The position numbers and the translations under genes were made by a program. From assembly GCF_000819845.1 (NCBI RefSeq), contig NZ_CDCG01000040.1:168533-232532 (forward strand): a DNA stretch of 64,000 bases. Reading direction: 5' to 3'. The notes under the pieces are model-generated. The model saw nothing but the letters and a program-made list of their open reading frames with translations. It was not told the origin of the DNA and made no database searches. The DNA is from Aeromonas enteropelogenes. GTDB lineage: Bacteria > Pseudomonadota > Gammaproteobacteria > Enterobacterales > Aeromonadaceae. Every line of letters begins with the position of its first letter. Position 1 is the stretch's first letter. Shown one piece after another: positions 28,982 through 39,448 of the stretch.

Positions 28982-30163
28982 TCAATTCTGGGGGCAGGCC
29001 TGTGCCATCCGAGCGGCTTGCCGTTCACTCAGATGGGTGAGGCCATAGGCCAGCAGCACAATAAGGGCGCCTATCCAGGGGGTGTGCATCAGGCCGAGGT
29101 GCTCCACCACCAGGCCGCCGACCACGGAGCCCAGCGTAATGCCGACGTTGAAGGCGGCGATATTGAGGCCGGAGGCTACGTCCACCGCCCTTGGAGTGTG
29201 CTGCTCGGCCTGTTTGACCACCAGCACCTGCAGCCCGGGTACGTTGCCAAAGGCAAAGGCGCCCCACACCAGCACGGTGAGCACTGCTAGCACCGGATGG
29301 GGGGCGGTGAAGGTGAGCACCAGCAGCACCATAGCGAGACCTGCAAATAGCAGCTTCAGCGCCGGCAATGGGCCCAGACGGTCGGCCAGCTTACCGCCCC
29401 AGATATTGCCGACGGCGACCGATACCCCGTACACCAGCAGGATGAGGCTCACCGCACCGGCGCTAAAGCCGCTTACCTGTTGCAGGATGGGGGCGAGGAA
29501 GGTAAAGGCCGTGAAGGCGCCGCCGTAACCCAGCGCGGTCTTGGCGTAGACCAGCAGCAAGGGCTTTTTGGTGAGCACGGAGAGCTGATCGCGGATGGTC
29601 GAGGCCGCTCCTTTGGGCAGGTTATTGGGGATCAGCAGCAGGCTGCCCACCATGGCGACCAGCCCCAGCAGGCTCACCACCAGAAAGGTGTCGCGCCAGC
29701 CAAAGACCTGACCAATCCAGGTGCCTAGCGGTACGCCGGTCACCAGCGCGATGGTGAGGCCGCTGAACATGATGGCGATGGCGCTGGCTGCTTTCTCTTT
29801 GGCCACGAGGCCGGTGGCGATGGTGCTGCCCACCGAGAAGAAGACCCCGTGGGCCAGCCCGGTCAGGATGCGGGCCAGGATCAGGCTCTCGTAACCGGGG
29901 GCCTGCCAGGCCAGCAGGTTGCCGGCGGTAAAGAGCGCCATCAGCCCCACCAGCAGCCACTTGCGCGGCACCTTGCCGGTGAGTGCCGTGAGCAGAGGGG
30001 CGCCGATGGCCACGCCAAGGGCATAGAGGCTGACCAAGAGGCCCGCCGAGGGAAGCGAGACCTGAAGCTGGTCGGCGATGGTGGGAATGAGCCCCACGAT
30101 CACGAATTCGGTGGTGCCGATCGCAAAGGCACTTAAGGTGAGGGCAAACAACGCCAGTGGCAT
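28982..30163 (-). CDS. MFS efflux transporter (AraJ/YdhP-like)
   Basis: 393 residues, twelve predicted helices. FAIGTTEFVIVGLIPTIA and LTGLAHGVFFSVGSTIA are hallmark stretches of the DHA1-type AraJ/YdhP/SotB subfamily that exports sugars or drugs. I use the ATG at 30163, which has AAGGAG six bases before it; upstream in-frame codons give a non-hydrophobic extension. Substrate unknown. It converges on the hvf operon and diverges from the HAD gene. Confidence 0.92.
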   Translation of the reverse strand: MPLALFALTLSAFAIGTTEFVIVGLIPTIADQLQVSLPSAGLLVSLYALGVAIGAPLLTALTGKVPRKWLLVGLMALFTAGNLLAWQAPGYESLILARILTGLAHGVFFSVGSTIATGLVAKEKAASAIAIMFSGLTIALVTGVPLGTWIGQVFGWRDTFLVVSLLGLVAMVGSLLLIPNNLPKGAASTIRDQLSVLTKKPLLLVYAKTALGYGGAFTAFTFLAPILQQVSGFSAGAVSLILLVYGVSVAVGNIWGGKLADRLGPLPALKLLFAGLAMVLLVLTFTAPHPVLAVLTVLVWGAFAFGNVPGLQVLVVKQAEQHTPRAVDVASGLNIAAFNVGITLGSVVGGLVVEHLGLMHTPWIGALIVLLAYGLTHLSERQAARMAQACPQN

Positions 30164-30467
30164 AACAACTCCTTGGATGGTGACTCCCGACGGGAGAATG
30201 GCGCCAGTATGCCGAGGCAGTTTGTTGGCAAAAATGACGGCATATTCAAATGACTTTTGATCAATTCGCATCAATCTGGCCGTTAATCGCCTTCTCCCCC
30301 TGGCTTGCTGTGGCTATTGGCAGTGGTGTCATATTGCACTCGTTGGGCGTTGGGGTAAGCTCCGGTAGATGGTTTAGGTGCTGGTGCAGGAGTGGCCCGG
30401 ATACATGACGGGGGATGTCGCTCAGGGCTGCCAGTCATGGCTTTTCCCTTGCAAAACAGGACACAAG
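30164..30467. other. Divergent promoter region, MFS gene / HAD gene
   Basis: 304 bases without a gene. An AT-rich stretch at 30228-30270 with CAAATGACTTTTGATCAATT is the likely MFS promoter/operator zone. No further structure recognised. Confidence 0.4.
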
Positions 30468-31475
30468 ATGAAACTGACCGGACTATCCTCCCTTCTTTTG
30501 CTGTGCGGTGCCTTTGCCGCCCAGGCCGCCCCGCAAGATCCCCTCTTCGCCTGGAATGACACAACCACCAAGCAGGCGATCATCAAATGGGTGGCCGATG
30601 CCACGGATCAGCAAAAAGCCACCTTTATCCCGGAAGATAAGCGCTTTGTAGTGTTTGATAATGACGGCACCCTGTGGCCTGAGGCGCCCCTGACGTTTCA
30701 GCTGCAGTTTGCGATAGACGAGATTAAGCGTCTGGCGCCAGACCACCCTGAGTGGAAAAAAGAGCCCGTCGTCGCCGCTGTGCTGAACGATGATCTCAAG
30801 GCTCTGACCAGGATGGGGGAGAAGGGGCTTGTGCAACTGGTGGCCCTGACGCACAGCGGCATGACCACCACGGAATTTGCCAAGCGAGTGAACAACTGGG
30901 TGAGCAGCAAAAAAGATCCCCGCTATGGCTGCCACTACAACCAGCTTGGCTATCTGCCGATGAAGCAGCTGCTTACCTATCTGCGGGAGAACGGCTTCAA
31001 GACCTGGATTGTCTCCGGCGGTGGCGCCGACTTTATCCGGGAGCTGGCGGAGCCTATGTATGGCATACCGCCGCAGCAGGTGGTGGGGTCGTTTGCGCAA
31101 GGGGAGTTTGCCCTGACGGAGGATGGGGCAGCGATCCGCAAGACCATGAAGGGGGCCTATTATGACGATGGCAAGGCCAAACCGGCGGCCATCCACCTCT
31201 TTATGGGACAGCGCCCGGTGGCGGCCTTTGGCAACAGCGATGGCGATGTGCCCATGCTGCAGTACACCTCGACCAACCCCGACTACCGTACCCTTGGTCT
31301 GCTAGTCCACCACACGGACGCCAAGCGGGAATATGCCTATGACAGTCACCCTCCGGCCAGCGGCAAGCTGGTCGATGGGTTGGCTCAGGCGAAGGCGCGG
31401 GGCTGGGTGGTGGTCGACATGAAGTCGGACTGGAACCAAGTGTTTGATCCTGCGCTCTGCCCAAATGCCCCCTGA
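30468..31475 (+). CDS. Secreted HAD-superfamily phosphatase
   Basis: 335 residues from the ATG at 30468. A signal peptide (MKLTGLSSLLLLCGAFAAQA) is followed by a haloacid dehalogenase fold: VVFDNDGTLW (nucleophile D64 and D66), a helical cap, WIVSGGGADF (motif II) and FGNSDGDVPML (motif IV). The export signal and serine-phosphatase-like motifs suggest a periplasmic phosphomonoesterase; substrate unknown. A large hairpin follows the gene. Confidence 0.9.
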   Translation: MKLTGLSSLLLLCGAFAAQAAPQDPLFAWNDTTTKQAIIKWVADATDQQKATFIPEDKRFVVFDNDGTLWPEAPLTFQLQFAIDEIKRLAPDHPEWKKEPVVAAVLNDDLKALTRMGEKGLVQLVALTHSGMTTTEFAKRVNNWVSSKKDPRYGCHYNQLGYLPMKQLLTYLRENGFKTWIVSGGGADFIRELAEPMYGIPPQQVVGSFAQGEFALTEDGAAIRKTMKGAYYDDGKAKPAAIHLFMGQRPVAAFGNSDGDVPMLQYTSTNPDYRTLGLLVHHTDAKREYAYDSHPPASGKLVDGLAQAKARGWVVVDMKSDWNQVFDPALCPNAP

Positions 31476-31530
31476 CGGGAGGCGATTGACGGGGCGTGAT
31501 AAAGCAGCAAGCGGGATCTATCCCGCAAAT

Positions 31531-31569
31531 CCGGGCGAAGGCGGGAGCGCCTTCGCCCGGCTTGTTTTT
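31531..31569. terminator. Strong hairpin between HAD gene and dkgB
   Basis: Perfect 13-bp stem CCGGGCGAAGGCG / CGCCTTCGCCCGG, GGAG loop, then CTTGTTTTT on the plus strand. It separates convergent genes. Confidence 0.88.
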
Positions 31570-31595
31570 GGCTGCCAGGGGCGTTGCATCCCGGC

Positions 31596-32402
31596 TTAGT
31601 TATCCCAGGCGGGGGCAAAGTCCGGGTTGGCGCAGCGCTCGCCTCGATCCAGGGTGGCGATGACAGCCATCTCATCGCTACTGAGCGTCACCTTGAGGGC
31701 GGCCAGATTGGCGGTCAGGTTTTCCCGCCTGGTGGAGCTCGGGATCACCGCCATGCCCTGCGCCAGCAGCCAGGCGAGCGACACTTGGGCCGCAGAGACG
31801 CCGTGGCGCTGGCCGATCTCCATCAGCAGCGGCTCGCTTAACACCTTGCCGTAGGCAAGCGGCATATAGGCGGTGACGGCGATGCCCTGTGCCTGGCAGA
31901 ACTCCACCACCTTGCGGTTTTGCAGCAGGGGGTGAACCTCCACCTGCTGGTGGGCGATGGCGCCCGGCCCCAGAATGTCGATGGCTTCTTTAAGCTGGGC
32001 CACGGTGAAGTTGGAGACCCCTATCTCGCGGGTCAGCCCCCGGGCCTTGGCCTCGGCCAGCTGCTCCAGATAGACCGCCATCGGCACTTCATCCCTGGGG
32101 GAGGGCCAGTGAATGAGCGCCAGATCCAGATAGTCGGTGCCCAGTTTTTCCAGGCTCATCTCCAGGCTCGGGATCACCTTGCCCTGGCCAAACTCGCTGG
32201 TCCACACCTTGGTGGTCAGGTAGATATCCTGGCGGGGCACGCCGCTCTCGGCCATCAGCTGGCCCACTTCGGCCTCGTTGGCGTAGATCTGGGCGGTGTC
32301 GATATGGCGGTAGCCAAGCTCAAGCCCCTGCAGCAGGGAGTCACGCAAGGGTTGCCCGGTCAGGCGGAAGGTTCCAAGACCCAGGTTGGGCATCTTCATC
32401 AT
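31596..32402 (-). CDS. dkgB: Aldo-keto reductase (2,5-diketo-D-gluconate reductase B-like)
   Basis: 268 residues, as in E. coli DkgB. The catalytic tetrad is visible: D35 and Y40 in DTAQIY, K65 in TTKVW and H98 in LIHWP. GVSNFTVAQL and IPSSTRRENL are NADPH-site motifs. It reduces small aldehydes including methylglyoxal. Start could be M1 or M2 (two adjacent ATG-type codons around 32402). E. coli dkgB is next to LysR gene yafC; a LysR gene is nearby here (35442) but not adjacent. Confidence 0.9.
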   Translation of the reverse strand: MMKMPNLGLGTFRLTGQPLRDSLLQGLELGYRHIDTAQIYANEAEVGQLMAESGVPRQDIYLTTKVWTSEFGQGKVIPSLEMSLEKLGTDYLDLALIHWPSPRDEVPMAVYLEQLAEAKARGLTREIGVSNFTVAQLKEAIDILGPGAIAHQQVEVHPLLQNRKVVEFCQAQGIAVTAYMPLAYGKVLSEPLLMEIGQRHGVSAAQVSLAWLLAQGMAVIPSSTRRENLTANLAALKVTLSSDEMAVIATLDRGERCANPDFAPAWDN

Positions 32403-32498
32403 GCTTATTCCTCAAATTGGTTGCCCCTCTTTAAAGAGTAAAGGGCAGGGCGAAAGGGCAAGGCTGTGTTTTGTGTCGTTGTCAGGGGAATGGGCCAT

Positions 32499-32795
32499 TC
32501 AGGCGCCCAGCGGCTGATAACGGCGAATGGTGCTGCCGGCAAACCAGGGCCCGGTTTTGGCGAGAAACTCGATAAAGTGGGGTTGGCTCTGGTGAGTGGT
32601 GAGGGCGGCTTCACTCTCCCACACCTCATAGAGCATCCAGCTGTGGGGATGGTCCAGATCCTGATGCAGTTGATAGCGCAGGCAGCCCGACTCCTGCAAG
32701 GTGGCCGCGATCAAGGGGCTCAAGGCGGCGTGAAACTGGGCGGCAAATTCGGGTTTGGCCTCAAGCTGGGCAATCACTATCACGGGCGATGACAT
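32499..32795 (-). CDS. Antibiotic biosynthesis monooxygenase-like (ABM) protein
   Basis: 98 residues from the ATG at 32795, with AAGGAGG eight bases before it. A ferredoxin-like ABM fold: VIVIAQLEAKPEF, ESGCLRYQLHQDL, MLYEVWESEAALTTHQ. Relatives include YgiN quinol monooxygenase. Function is probably quinol or small aromatic oxidation without cofactor, not proven. Confidence 0.88.
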   Translation of the reverse strand: MSSPVIVIAQLEAKPEFAAQFHAALSPLIAATLQESGCLRYQLHQDLDHPHSWMLYEVWESEAALTTHQSQPHFIEFLAKTGPWFAGSTIRRYQPLGA

Positions 32796-32924
32796 CTGAA
32801 CCTCCTTGCAAAATGAAGGTTCAGTATGCCCGCCGTCTATCACAGGAAACAGGGCGCTGGCCACAAAACAGTATTGAAGGGAGAGCAGCAATCGCGGTAG
32901 TGAGATTTTTTATGACTGATTATC

Positions 32925-33896
32925 TTAATTTGTCGTCAATGACCCTGTTTCTGCTATATGAACCAGTCTTTTGATAATTGAGGATGAATTCAATGATTGT
33001 GTCTGATCTATTTTTAACGCATACCTAAAAAGATTAGCTAGTCTATGTATCTCATCAGTAATAAATTCATCATCCATATCGATATAGGCCATTAGAAAAT
33101 ATGCGGATATTCTACGGTTGATATTTTCCATATATTCTGTAGTCGTTGGTGCAATATCGCTAGCAATATATTCAAAAAGGCAGTAAATATAATAGAGTAA
33201 ATATGGAAGCCTTGTGTATAAATATCGTTGCTGACTATAAATTTGCTCAACACCTGAAAAAATAAAATTTATGTTCAATAAATCTGTTTTTATCGATGAG
33301 TGTTCGGTAAAAAGATGCATCGCATGATTACAAACTCTATCGAAGCTATCATAGCTCTTTTTGTCATATCGTAATTCAGAAATATATTGACTGCTGAATA
33401 TTTCCCTTAAACCCATCTTATCTAAAACAATGTCTATTCGTTGAGCATGGCCTACTGGCCCACCTCCATTTTTAGGCCTGAGAAATAATGGGTCTTTAGA
33501 TAAATGCTCTACAAATGAGTTTTTATCTATCGCCATTGACTCAAGCAGATATAAGCTTTCCTGTAATGGTTTTCGCAACAACATAAAGGAAACTGCCATT
33601 TTACCTTTTTTGGATGTAGATAGGCCTTCAAAAATACAATGTAACATGTCTGATAAGACTGCTGGCAGTACAACAGTTCGTATTACTAAATTTCTTTGCT
33701 CACTTCTGTTGTTTTCTTCAAGCCAATCCAAGATATGTTGGTCGGTCTTTTCTAAAGAAGAAATTTCTTCTTCATTTATATTTATAGACTGATTGAAAAC
33801 ATCATGCATCTCCCCAGACTTAATAAATTCCACCATGACATCGTGAATATATAAACACAATTCATGAGAACGCTCAAATTCTGTCGGGAGCATCAT
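32925..33896 (-). CDS. AT-rich orphan gene of unknown function
   Basis: 323 residues; I do not recognise a family. The product is mainly helical and acidic, with no signal peptide. A hydrophobic/aromatic stretch (LPYLLYYIYCLFEYIA) near residue 230 might be buried or membrane-associated. Codon use is dominated by A/T-ending codons (AAA, ATA, TTA), in sharp contrast to the GC-rich neighbours, so recent transfer is likely. It stands alone between the ABM gene and a decayed VOC gene; single AT-rich genes in such positions are often defence or toxin genes, which is only a guess here. Confidence 0.8.
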   Translation of the reverse strand: MMLPTEFERSHELCLYIHDVMVEFIKSGEMHDVFNQSININEEEISSLEKTDQHILDWLEENNRSEQRNLVIRTVVLPAVLSDMLHCIFEGLSTSKKGKMAVSFMLLRKPLQESLYLLESMAIDKNSFVEHLSKDPLFLRPKNGGGPVGHAQRIDIVLDKMGLREIFSSQYISELRYDKKSYDSFDRVCNHAMHLFTEHSSIKTDLLNINFIFSGVEQIYSQQRYLYTRLPYLLYYIYCLFEYIASDIAPTTTEYMENINRRISAYFLMAYIDMDDEFITDEIHRLANLFRYALKIDQTQSLNSSSIIKRLVHIAETGSLTTN

Positions 33897-34017
33897 TTTC
33901 AGTGTTATCCTGTAATAGTCTTAGCGCCGAAATATAATAGCATGATATCGCATAGAATAAGCAGCTGAAAAATGCTGACTTGCTTCCCCATAGGGGTTAG
34001 ATGCAGTCTGGCCCAGA

Positions 34018-34176
34018 CCAGACTGCAAATTCATTGTTTCGGGGCTCAACAAAGTGGAAGCTGCAGCCAGCGGGAAAATCGAACAAGGGCACGAACTATG
34101 GTGCCCCCGAGCTAGCTACCTTGCTCTGGGTCGCCGCAATATCGGGGCTGTAGAACACCAGCAGGGCGCCCCCTTG
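34018..34176 (-). pseudogene. Decayed 3' part of a VOC gene
   Basis: On the minus strand this stretch reads GGALLVFYSPDIAATQSKVASSG, then after a frameshift PLFDFPAGCSFHFVEP and NNEFAVWSG. It parallels the last 58 residues of the intact VOC gene immediately upstream (GGALLVFYSANIEATQAKV and PLFDFPGGRRFHFTEPSG). The 5' half is absent. It is a partial tandem copy or the residue of an older allele. Confidence 0.8.
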
Positions 34177-34179
34177 CCA

Positions 34180-34542
34180 TCAGGCGCTGGCCGGCTCCGA
34201 CCAGACGGCAAATTCATTACCGCTGGGCTCGGTAAAGTGAAAGCGGCGGCCACCGGGAAAGTCAAAGAGCGGCCGTACTATGCTGCCGCCAGCGCTGGCC
34301 ACCTTGGCCTGAGTCGCTTCAATATTGGCGCTGTAAAACACCAGGAGAGCCCCGCCTTGCGCGCTCTGGCTGCAGAGATCGGCGCGATAGAAACCGCCGT
34401 CGAGCCCTTCCCCGGCAAAGGCACAGTAGTCAGGGCCGTAATCGGCAAACTGCCAGCCAAAGGCGGCCTGAAAGAAGGCCTTGGTGGCGGCGAGATCCCT
34501 GGCGGCAAACTCCACATAGTTCAGTTTTTCATGGGCTTTCAT
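34180..34542 (-). CDS. VOC-family protein (YdcJ/PhnB-like glyoxalase fold)
   Basis: 120 residues. LNYVEFAARDLAATKAFF at the start and FHFTEPSGNEFAVWSEP at the end are the two halves of a vicinal oxygen chelate fold; GWQFADYGPDYCAF is the typical central strand. Closest to the 27-kDa-antigen Cfp30B/glyoxalase-like subgroup. Substrate unknown. A broken copy of its own 3' half lies directly downstream. Confidence 0.88.
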   Translation of the reverse strand: MKAHEKLNYVEFAARDLAATKAFFQAAFGWQFADYGPDYCAFAGEGLDGGFYRADLCSQSAQGGALLVFYSANIEATQAKVASAGGSIVRPLFDFPGGRRFHFTEPSGNEFAVWSEPASA

Positions 34543-34624
34543 CTGGGTTGCTCCCTGCTGGTCGATGGTTCGCCGGCTTATCCGCGCGGTGTCGATGAGT
34601 TGATGATGGCAGAAGAAAGCTTGC

Positions 34625-34873
34625 CTATTGAAACTCTTCGCCCTGATTGGCCAGGGTATCGAGCCCGCATCTGGTGCAGACCAGATAGCGGTCGACCTGA
34701 TCCATGGCGGCGATGCCGCTCATGCTTGAGCCGGAAAAAAGACCGCTGAGAAAGGCCTTGAGGACCCCGCGGGGAGACTCCTCGTGGTGCTGAATCTTGG
34801 GCAGGATCCGCTCGCGGTGATCGGTCTCAACCCCGCAGCGGGGACAAAATTGGTTGAACATGGGGTCACTCAT
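34625..34873 (-). CDS. Small zinc-ribbon protein of unknown function
   Basis: 82 residues with two CxxC knuckles, CPRCG near residue 10 and CTRCG near residue 71, which probably bind one zinc ion. The middle part (GVLKAFLSGLFSGSSMSG) is mildly hydrophobic. Its ATG overlaps the last bases of the DUF6404 gene, so the two are translationally coupled. Confidence 0.75.
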   Translation of the reverse strand: MSDPMFNQFCPRCGVETDHRERILPKIQHHEESPRGVLKAFLSGLFSGSSMSGIAAMDQVDRYLVCTRCGLDTLANQGEEFQ

Positions 34874-35246
34874 GGATGGTGGGGGTCGTTGTCGTGGGGG
34901 CCAGCTGCTCCCACGGGGTCAATTTCAGCTGTTTGCGCCTTATTCCTATGCTGCTTGCCATCAGCAGACCGAAGAGGGCAGCAAACAGGGCTGTCTGGCG
35001 CAGGGCGTCAACGGGTTCTATTTCAGTGCCATGCCAGCTGAACAGCCACATTAACAGACCCCAGATCAGCCCGGCGCTGATGCCAAATCCCAGCAGGTTG
35101 GCAAGCCAGCTCTGATAGTGGGGTGGCTTGACCGGATAACCGAGCCTGCGCAGCAGTCTGAACAGGAGAGGAGCGTAATGGGATTGCCATACGCCCCTGC
35201 TGGCAAGCTCCTGATGGGCGGCGGCCAGTCGCTCTTCGAATGTCAT
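34866..35246 (-). CDS. DUF6404-like small membrane protein
   Basis: 126 residues from the ATG at 35246 (MTFEERLAAA). The N-terminus (ASRGVWQSHYAPLLFRLLRRLG) and FGISAGLIWGLLMWLFSW fit DUF6404; a second hydrophobic segment (ALFAALFGLLMASSIGI) follows. Function unknown. Forms a pair with the zinc-ribbon gene. Confidence 0.75.
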   Translation of the reverse strand: MTFEERLAAAHQELASRGVWQSHYAPLLFRLLRRLGYPVKPPHYQSWLANLLGFGISAGLIWGLLMWLFSWHGTEIEPVDALRQTALFAALFGLLMASSIGIRRKQLKLTPWEQLAPTTTTPTIHE

Positions 35247-35441
35247 GGGATATTTCCTTGTGAGCATGCATGGCGCCATACGATGCCTGATGGCGAGCAT
35301 TCTACCCATAAGCCCGATGGATAGATGGGTTGGCCATCACGTTATTGGCGAGGATTTTGCGGCTGGTGGCGTCCCGTTGGCCTTGCCAGTGCATGGCCAA
35401 TGCGCCTATAAAGGCCCATTACTCTTGCCGGAATAACATCA

Positions 35442-36344
35442 ATGAAGACCCATTCTGATGAACTGACCCTGTTTGTGGCCGTGGTGGAGGCGGGCAGTTT
35501 TCGCCAGGCGGCGGAGAACCTCGGCATGGACAACTCGGTGGTGAGCCGCGGCATCAAGCGGCTCGAAGAGAAGCTCGCTACCGTGCTGCTCAATCGCACC
35601 ACCCGGCGGGTCAGCCTGACCGAGGAGGGGAGCTGGTTCTATCAGCGGGCGGTGAAGATCCTGACCGAGATGAGCGAGGCGGAGGGGCTGCTGCTGATGC
35701 GGCGCGAACAGCCGGAGGGGATCTTGCGGGTCGATGCCGCTACCCCCTTTATCCTGCATCGACTGGTGCCCATTATCGGCGAGTTTCGCCGCCGTTATCC
35801 GGGGATAGAGCTGCAACTGCACAGCTCCGAGGGCTTTATCAACCTGATGGAGCGGCGGGTGGACATGGCCATTCGCATCGGCGAGCTGAGCGACTCTTCC
35901 CTCCGCGCCCTGCCGCTCGGACGATCCAGATTGCGGCTGCTGGCCTCTCCCGACTATCTGAAGGCGCGCGGCACCCCGCGCCAGCCGGCGGATCTGCTGA
36001 CGGGCCACGAACTGCTCGGCTTTTTGCATCCCGATCACCTCAATCACTGGCCGCTACTGAGTGAAGAGCAGGGGGATCGCTTTCCCATTACCCCGACCCT
36101 GCGCGCCAGCAGTGGCGAGACCTTGCGCCAGCTGGCGCTGGCGGGGGAGGGGATCGTCTGCCTGTCGGACTTTATGACCGGGCCGGATCGGGCGAGTGGC
36201 GCCCTGGTGGAGGTGCTGGCCCGCAGCAACAGCGGCGCCTCGCGCCCCATCAATGCGGTCTTCTACTCTGATGCCCAGCGGGATATCCGGCTGCGGGTCT
36301 GGCTCGATTTTTTGAAGGAGCAATTAGGCAGCCACACCCTGTAA
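35442..36344 (+). CDS. LysR-family transcriptional regulator
   Basis: 300 residues. The winged helix (residues 1-65) has LFVAVVEAGSFRQAAENLG and SVVSRGIKRLEEKLATVLL; the effector domain begins about residue 90. Resembles the YafC/DsdC-like group of LysR proteins. A possible target is the divergent DUF6404/zinc-ribbon pair, whose start lies 195 bases away, or dkgB nearby as in E. coli. Confidence 0.9.
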   Translation: MKTHSDELTLFVAVVEAGSFRQAAENLGMDNSVVSRGIKRLEEKLATVLLNRTTRRVSLTEEGSWFYQRAVKILTEMSEAEGLLLMRREQPEGILRVDAATPFILHRLVPIIGEFRRRYPGIELQLHSSEGFINLMERRVDMAIRIGELSDSSLRALPLGRSRLRLLASPDYLKARGTPRQPADLLTGHELLGFLHPDHLNHWPLLSEEQGDRFPITPTLRASSGETLRQLALAGEGIVCLSDFMTGPDRASGALVEVLARSNSGASRPINAVFYSDAQRDIRLRVWLDFLKEQLGSHTL

Positions 36345-36483
36345 GGGCTGAACAGGGCTGGGAGGAATATAGGTGTCAACCCATTCCCGGCCTCTGGCAG
36401 GCTAGAGGTGAGCATGGATGGCTGGCTTCATGGTTCAATGACGCAGGTGGTCATCAAGGCAGAACACGCACAGAGCGCGAGAT

Positions 36484-36515
36484 AAAAAAGAGGCCGACAT
36501 CGCTGTCGGCCTCTT
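36484..36515. terminator. Bidirectional terminator between LysR gene and glpK
   Basis: Twelve-bp stem AAGAGGCCGACA / TGTCGGCCTCTT, TCGC loop, with an A run on the left that gives a T tract for the minus-strand glpFK operon. Confidence 0.9.
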
Positions 36516-36551
36516 GGCATGTTTGTTTCCAAAAAGATGTCGGCTAGCCGA

Positions 36552-38069
<1,518 letters not shown>

Positions 38070-38083
38070 TTATGGGGCCGCTC

Positions 38084-38938
38084 TTACGCGGCGGCCTCTT
38101 CTTTGGCTTTGGCGGTTTGGGTGGCTTGCTCGGTGGTGGCAACACGGTTGCCCGGCACACAGGGGGCCAATACTTTCACATAGAGGGCGGCACCAATCTG
38201 GGCACCGACGATGGGGCCAAGGATGGGTACCCAGAAGTAGGGGTTGTCACGACCACCGGTCAGGGCCACATCACCCCAGCCAGCGACGAAGGCAAACAGC
38301 TTGGGACCGAAGTCACGGGCCGGGTTCATGGCAAAACCGGTTAACGGGCCAAGGGAGGCGCCGATCACCGCGATCAGGATACCGATCAGCAGGGCGGCGG
38401 CGAAACCTTTGGGGGCACCGTTGTTGTTGTCGCACAGCGCCAGAATGCCCAGCATCAGCACGGCGGTGATCACCAGCTCGACCGCGAAGGCCTGCAGGTT
38501 GGAGATCAGGGCATTGGGGTAGGTAGAGAAGATGCCGGCGGTGCCGAGGCTCTCGATGCTGCCGCGTGCCACGTTATGGGTCACTTCCCACTGGGTGAAA
38601 AGGTTACCATACAGGAAGTAGACAAGGGCGGCGAAGCAGAAGGCGCCTGCCATCTGGGCGATGATGAAGGGCACCACCTTGCGTTTGTCAAAGCCGGCGA
38701 AGGTCATCAGCGCCAGGGTGACGGCCGGGTTCAGGTGGGCACCTGAAATACCGCCGGTCACATAGATGGCAATGGCCACGCCAAGGCCCCAGGTAATGGA
38801 TATTTCCCACTGACCAAAATTGGCGCCTGCCAGCACCAGGGCGGCCACACATCCTACGCCGAAGAAGATCAGCAGGCCGGTGCCGATAAACTCGGCGATG
38901 CACTCACCAAGCAGGGTATTGGGTCTTTGTATGCTCAT
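38084..38938 (-). CDS. glpF: Glycerol uptake facilitator (aquaglyceroporin)
   Basis: 284 residues, six membrane helices plus two half-helices with the NPA boxes HLNPAVT and MNPARDF. LGECIAEFIGTGLLIFFG is the typical first helix. It lets glycerol diffuse through the inner membrane for trapping by GlpK. The ATG at 38938 follows GAGGA. The C-terminus is Ala/Lys-rich. Confidence 0.97.
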   Translation of the reverse strand: MSIQRPNTLLGECIAEFIGTGLLIFFGVGCVAALVLAGANFGQWEISITWGLGVAIAIYVTGGISGAHLNPAVTLALMTFAGFDKRKVVPFIIAQMAGAFCFAALVYFLYGNLFTQWEVTHNVARGSIESLGTAGIFSTYPNALISNLQAFAVELVITAVLMLGILALCDNNNGAPKGFAAALLIGILIAVIGASLGPLTGFAMNPARDFGPKLFAFVAGWGDVALTGGRDNPYFWVPILGPIVGAQIGAALYVKVLAPCVPGNRVATTEQATQTAKAKEEAAA

Positions 38939-39448
38939 ATCTGTATTCCTCGTATCCACCCGTAGTAGAGGTTTGATGTTCTGTTATTGTCGATGTTCCG
39001 TTTTATCGTTTTTCTATCTATCTGTTGCGTCCGGAAACGTTTCCCTGTTTTTTCTCACCTTACGCAAACGTTATGCTCGTTTTTGTTCGTTATCGGACGT
39101 GTGAGAAAATAACCCGTCCCGCCGAATTCACCATCCCCCCGCCATGGGAAATGTGGGCAAGATCCCACTCATTGCTAAGAAAATGTGACGTAAAGCAACC
39201 TGATAATGGCCAATTACCCCCAAGGTGGTAGTCTCTATCCCTTACCGTACAAGGGGTTGCGCTTGATGATTGATTTCTCATTTGAGGCTTTTTGTTTGTA
39301 ATAAATCTGCAATATTTGAGCATGTGTCACAGAACTTGTGAGCGTTTATGCGCACAATTGGCTCGCTTTCGAATTTGAGGACTCACTCGATTCGTCAGCT
39401 TGGTCAGGGCATCCTCAACCGCCCATAACAACAATAAGGAAGCAGAAC
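38939..39448. promoter_or_regulatory. Divergent glpFK / glpT control region
   Basis: 510 bases without a gene. ATGTTC half-sites lie near 38976 and 38993. The 20-base segment 39082-39101 matches the E. coli GlpR operator (WATKTTCGWTAWCGAACATW) at 16 positions. TGTGA half-sites near 39184 and 39337 might bind CRP. AT-rich segments at 39240-39330 probably hold the glpT promoter. Confidence 0.65.

Noticed and set aside
39300-39360. Possible full CRP site before glpT
   Set aside because: Only half-sites of TGTGA with wrong spacing; not called as a separate feature.
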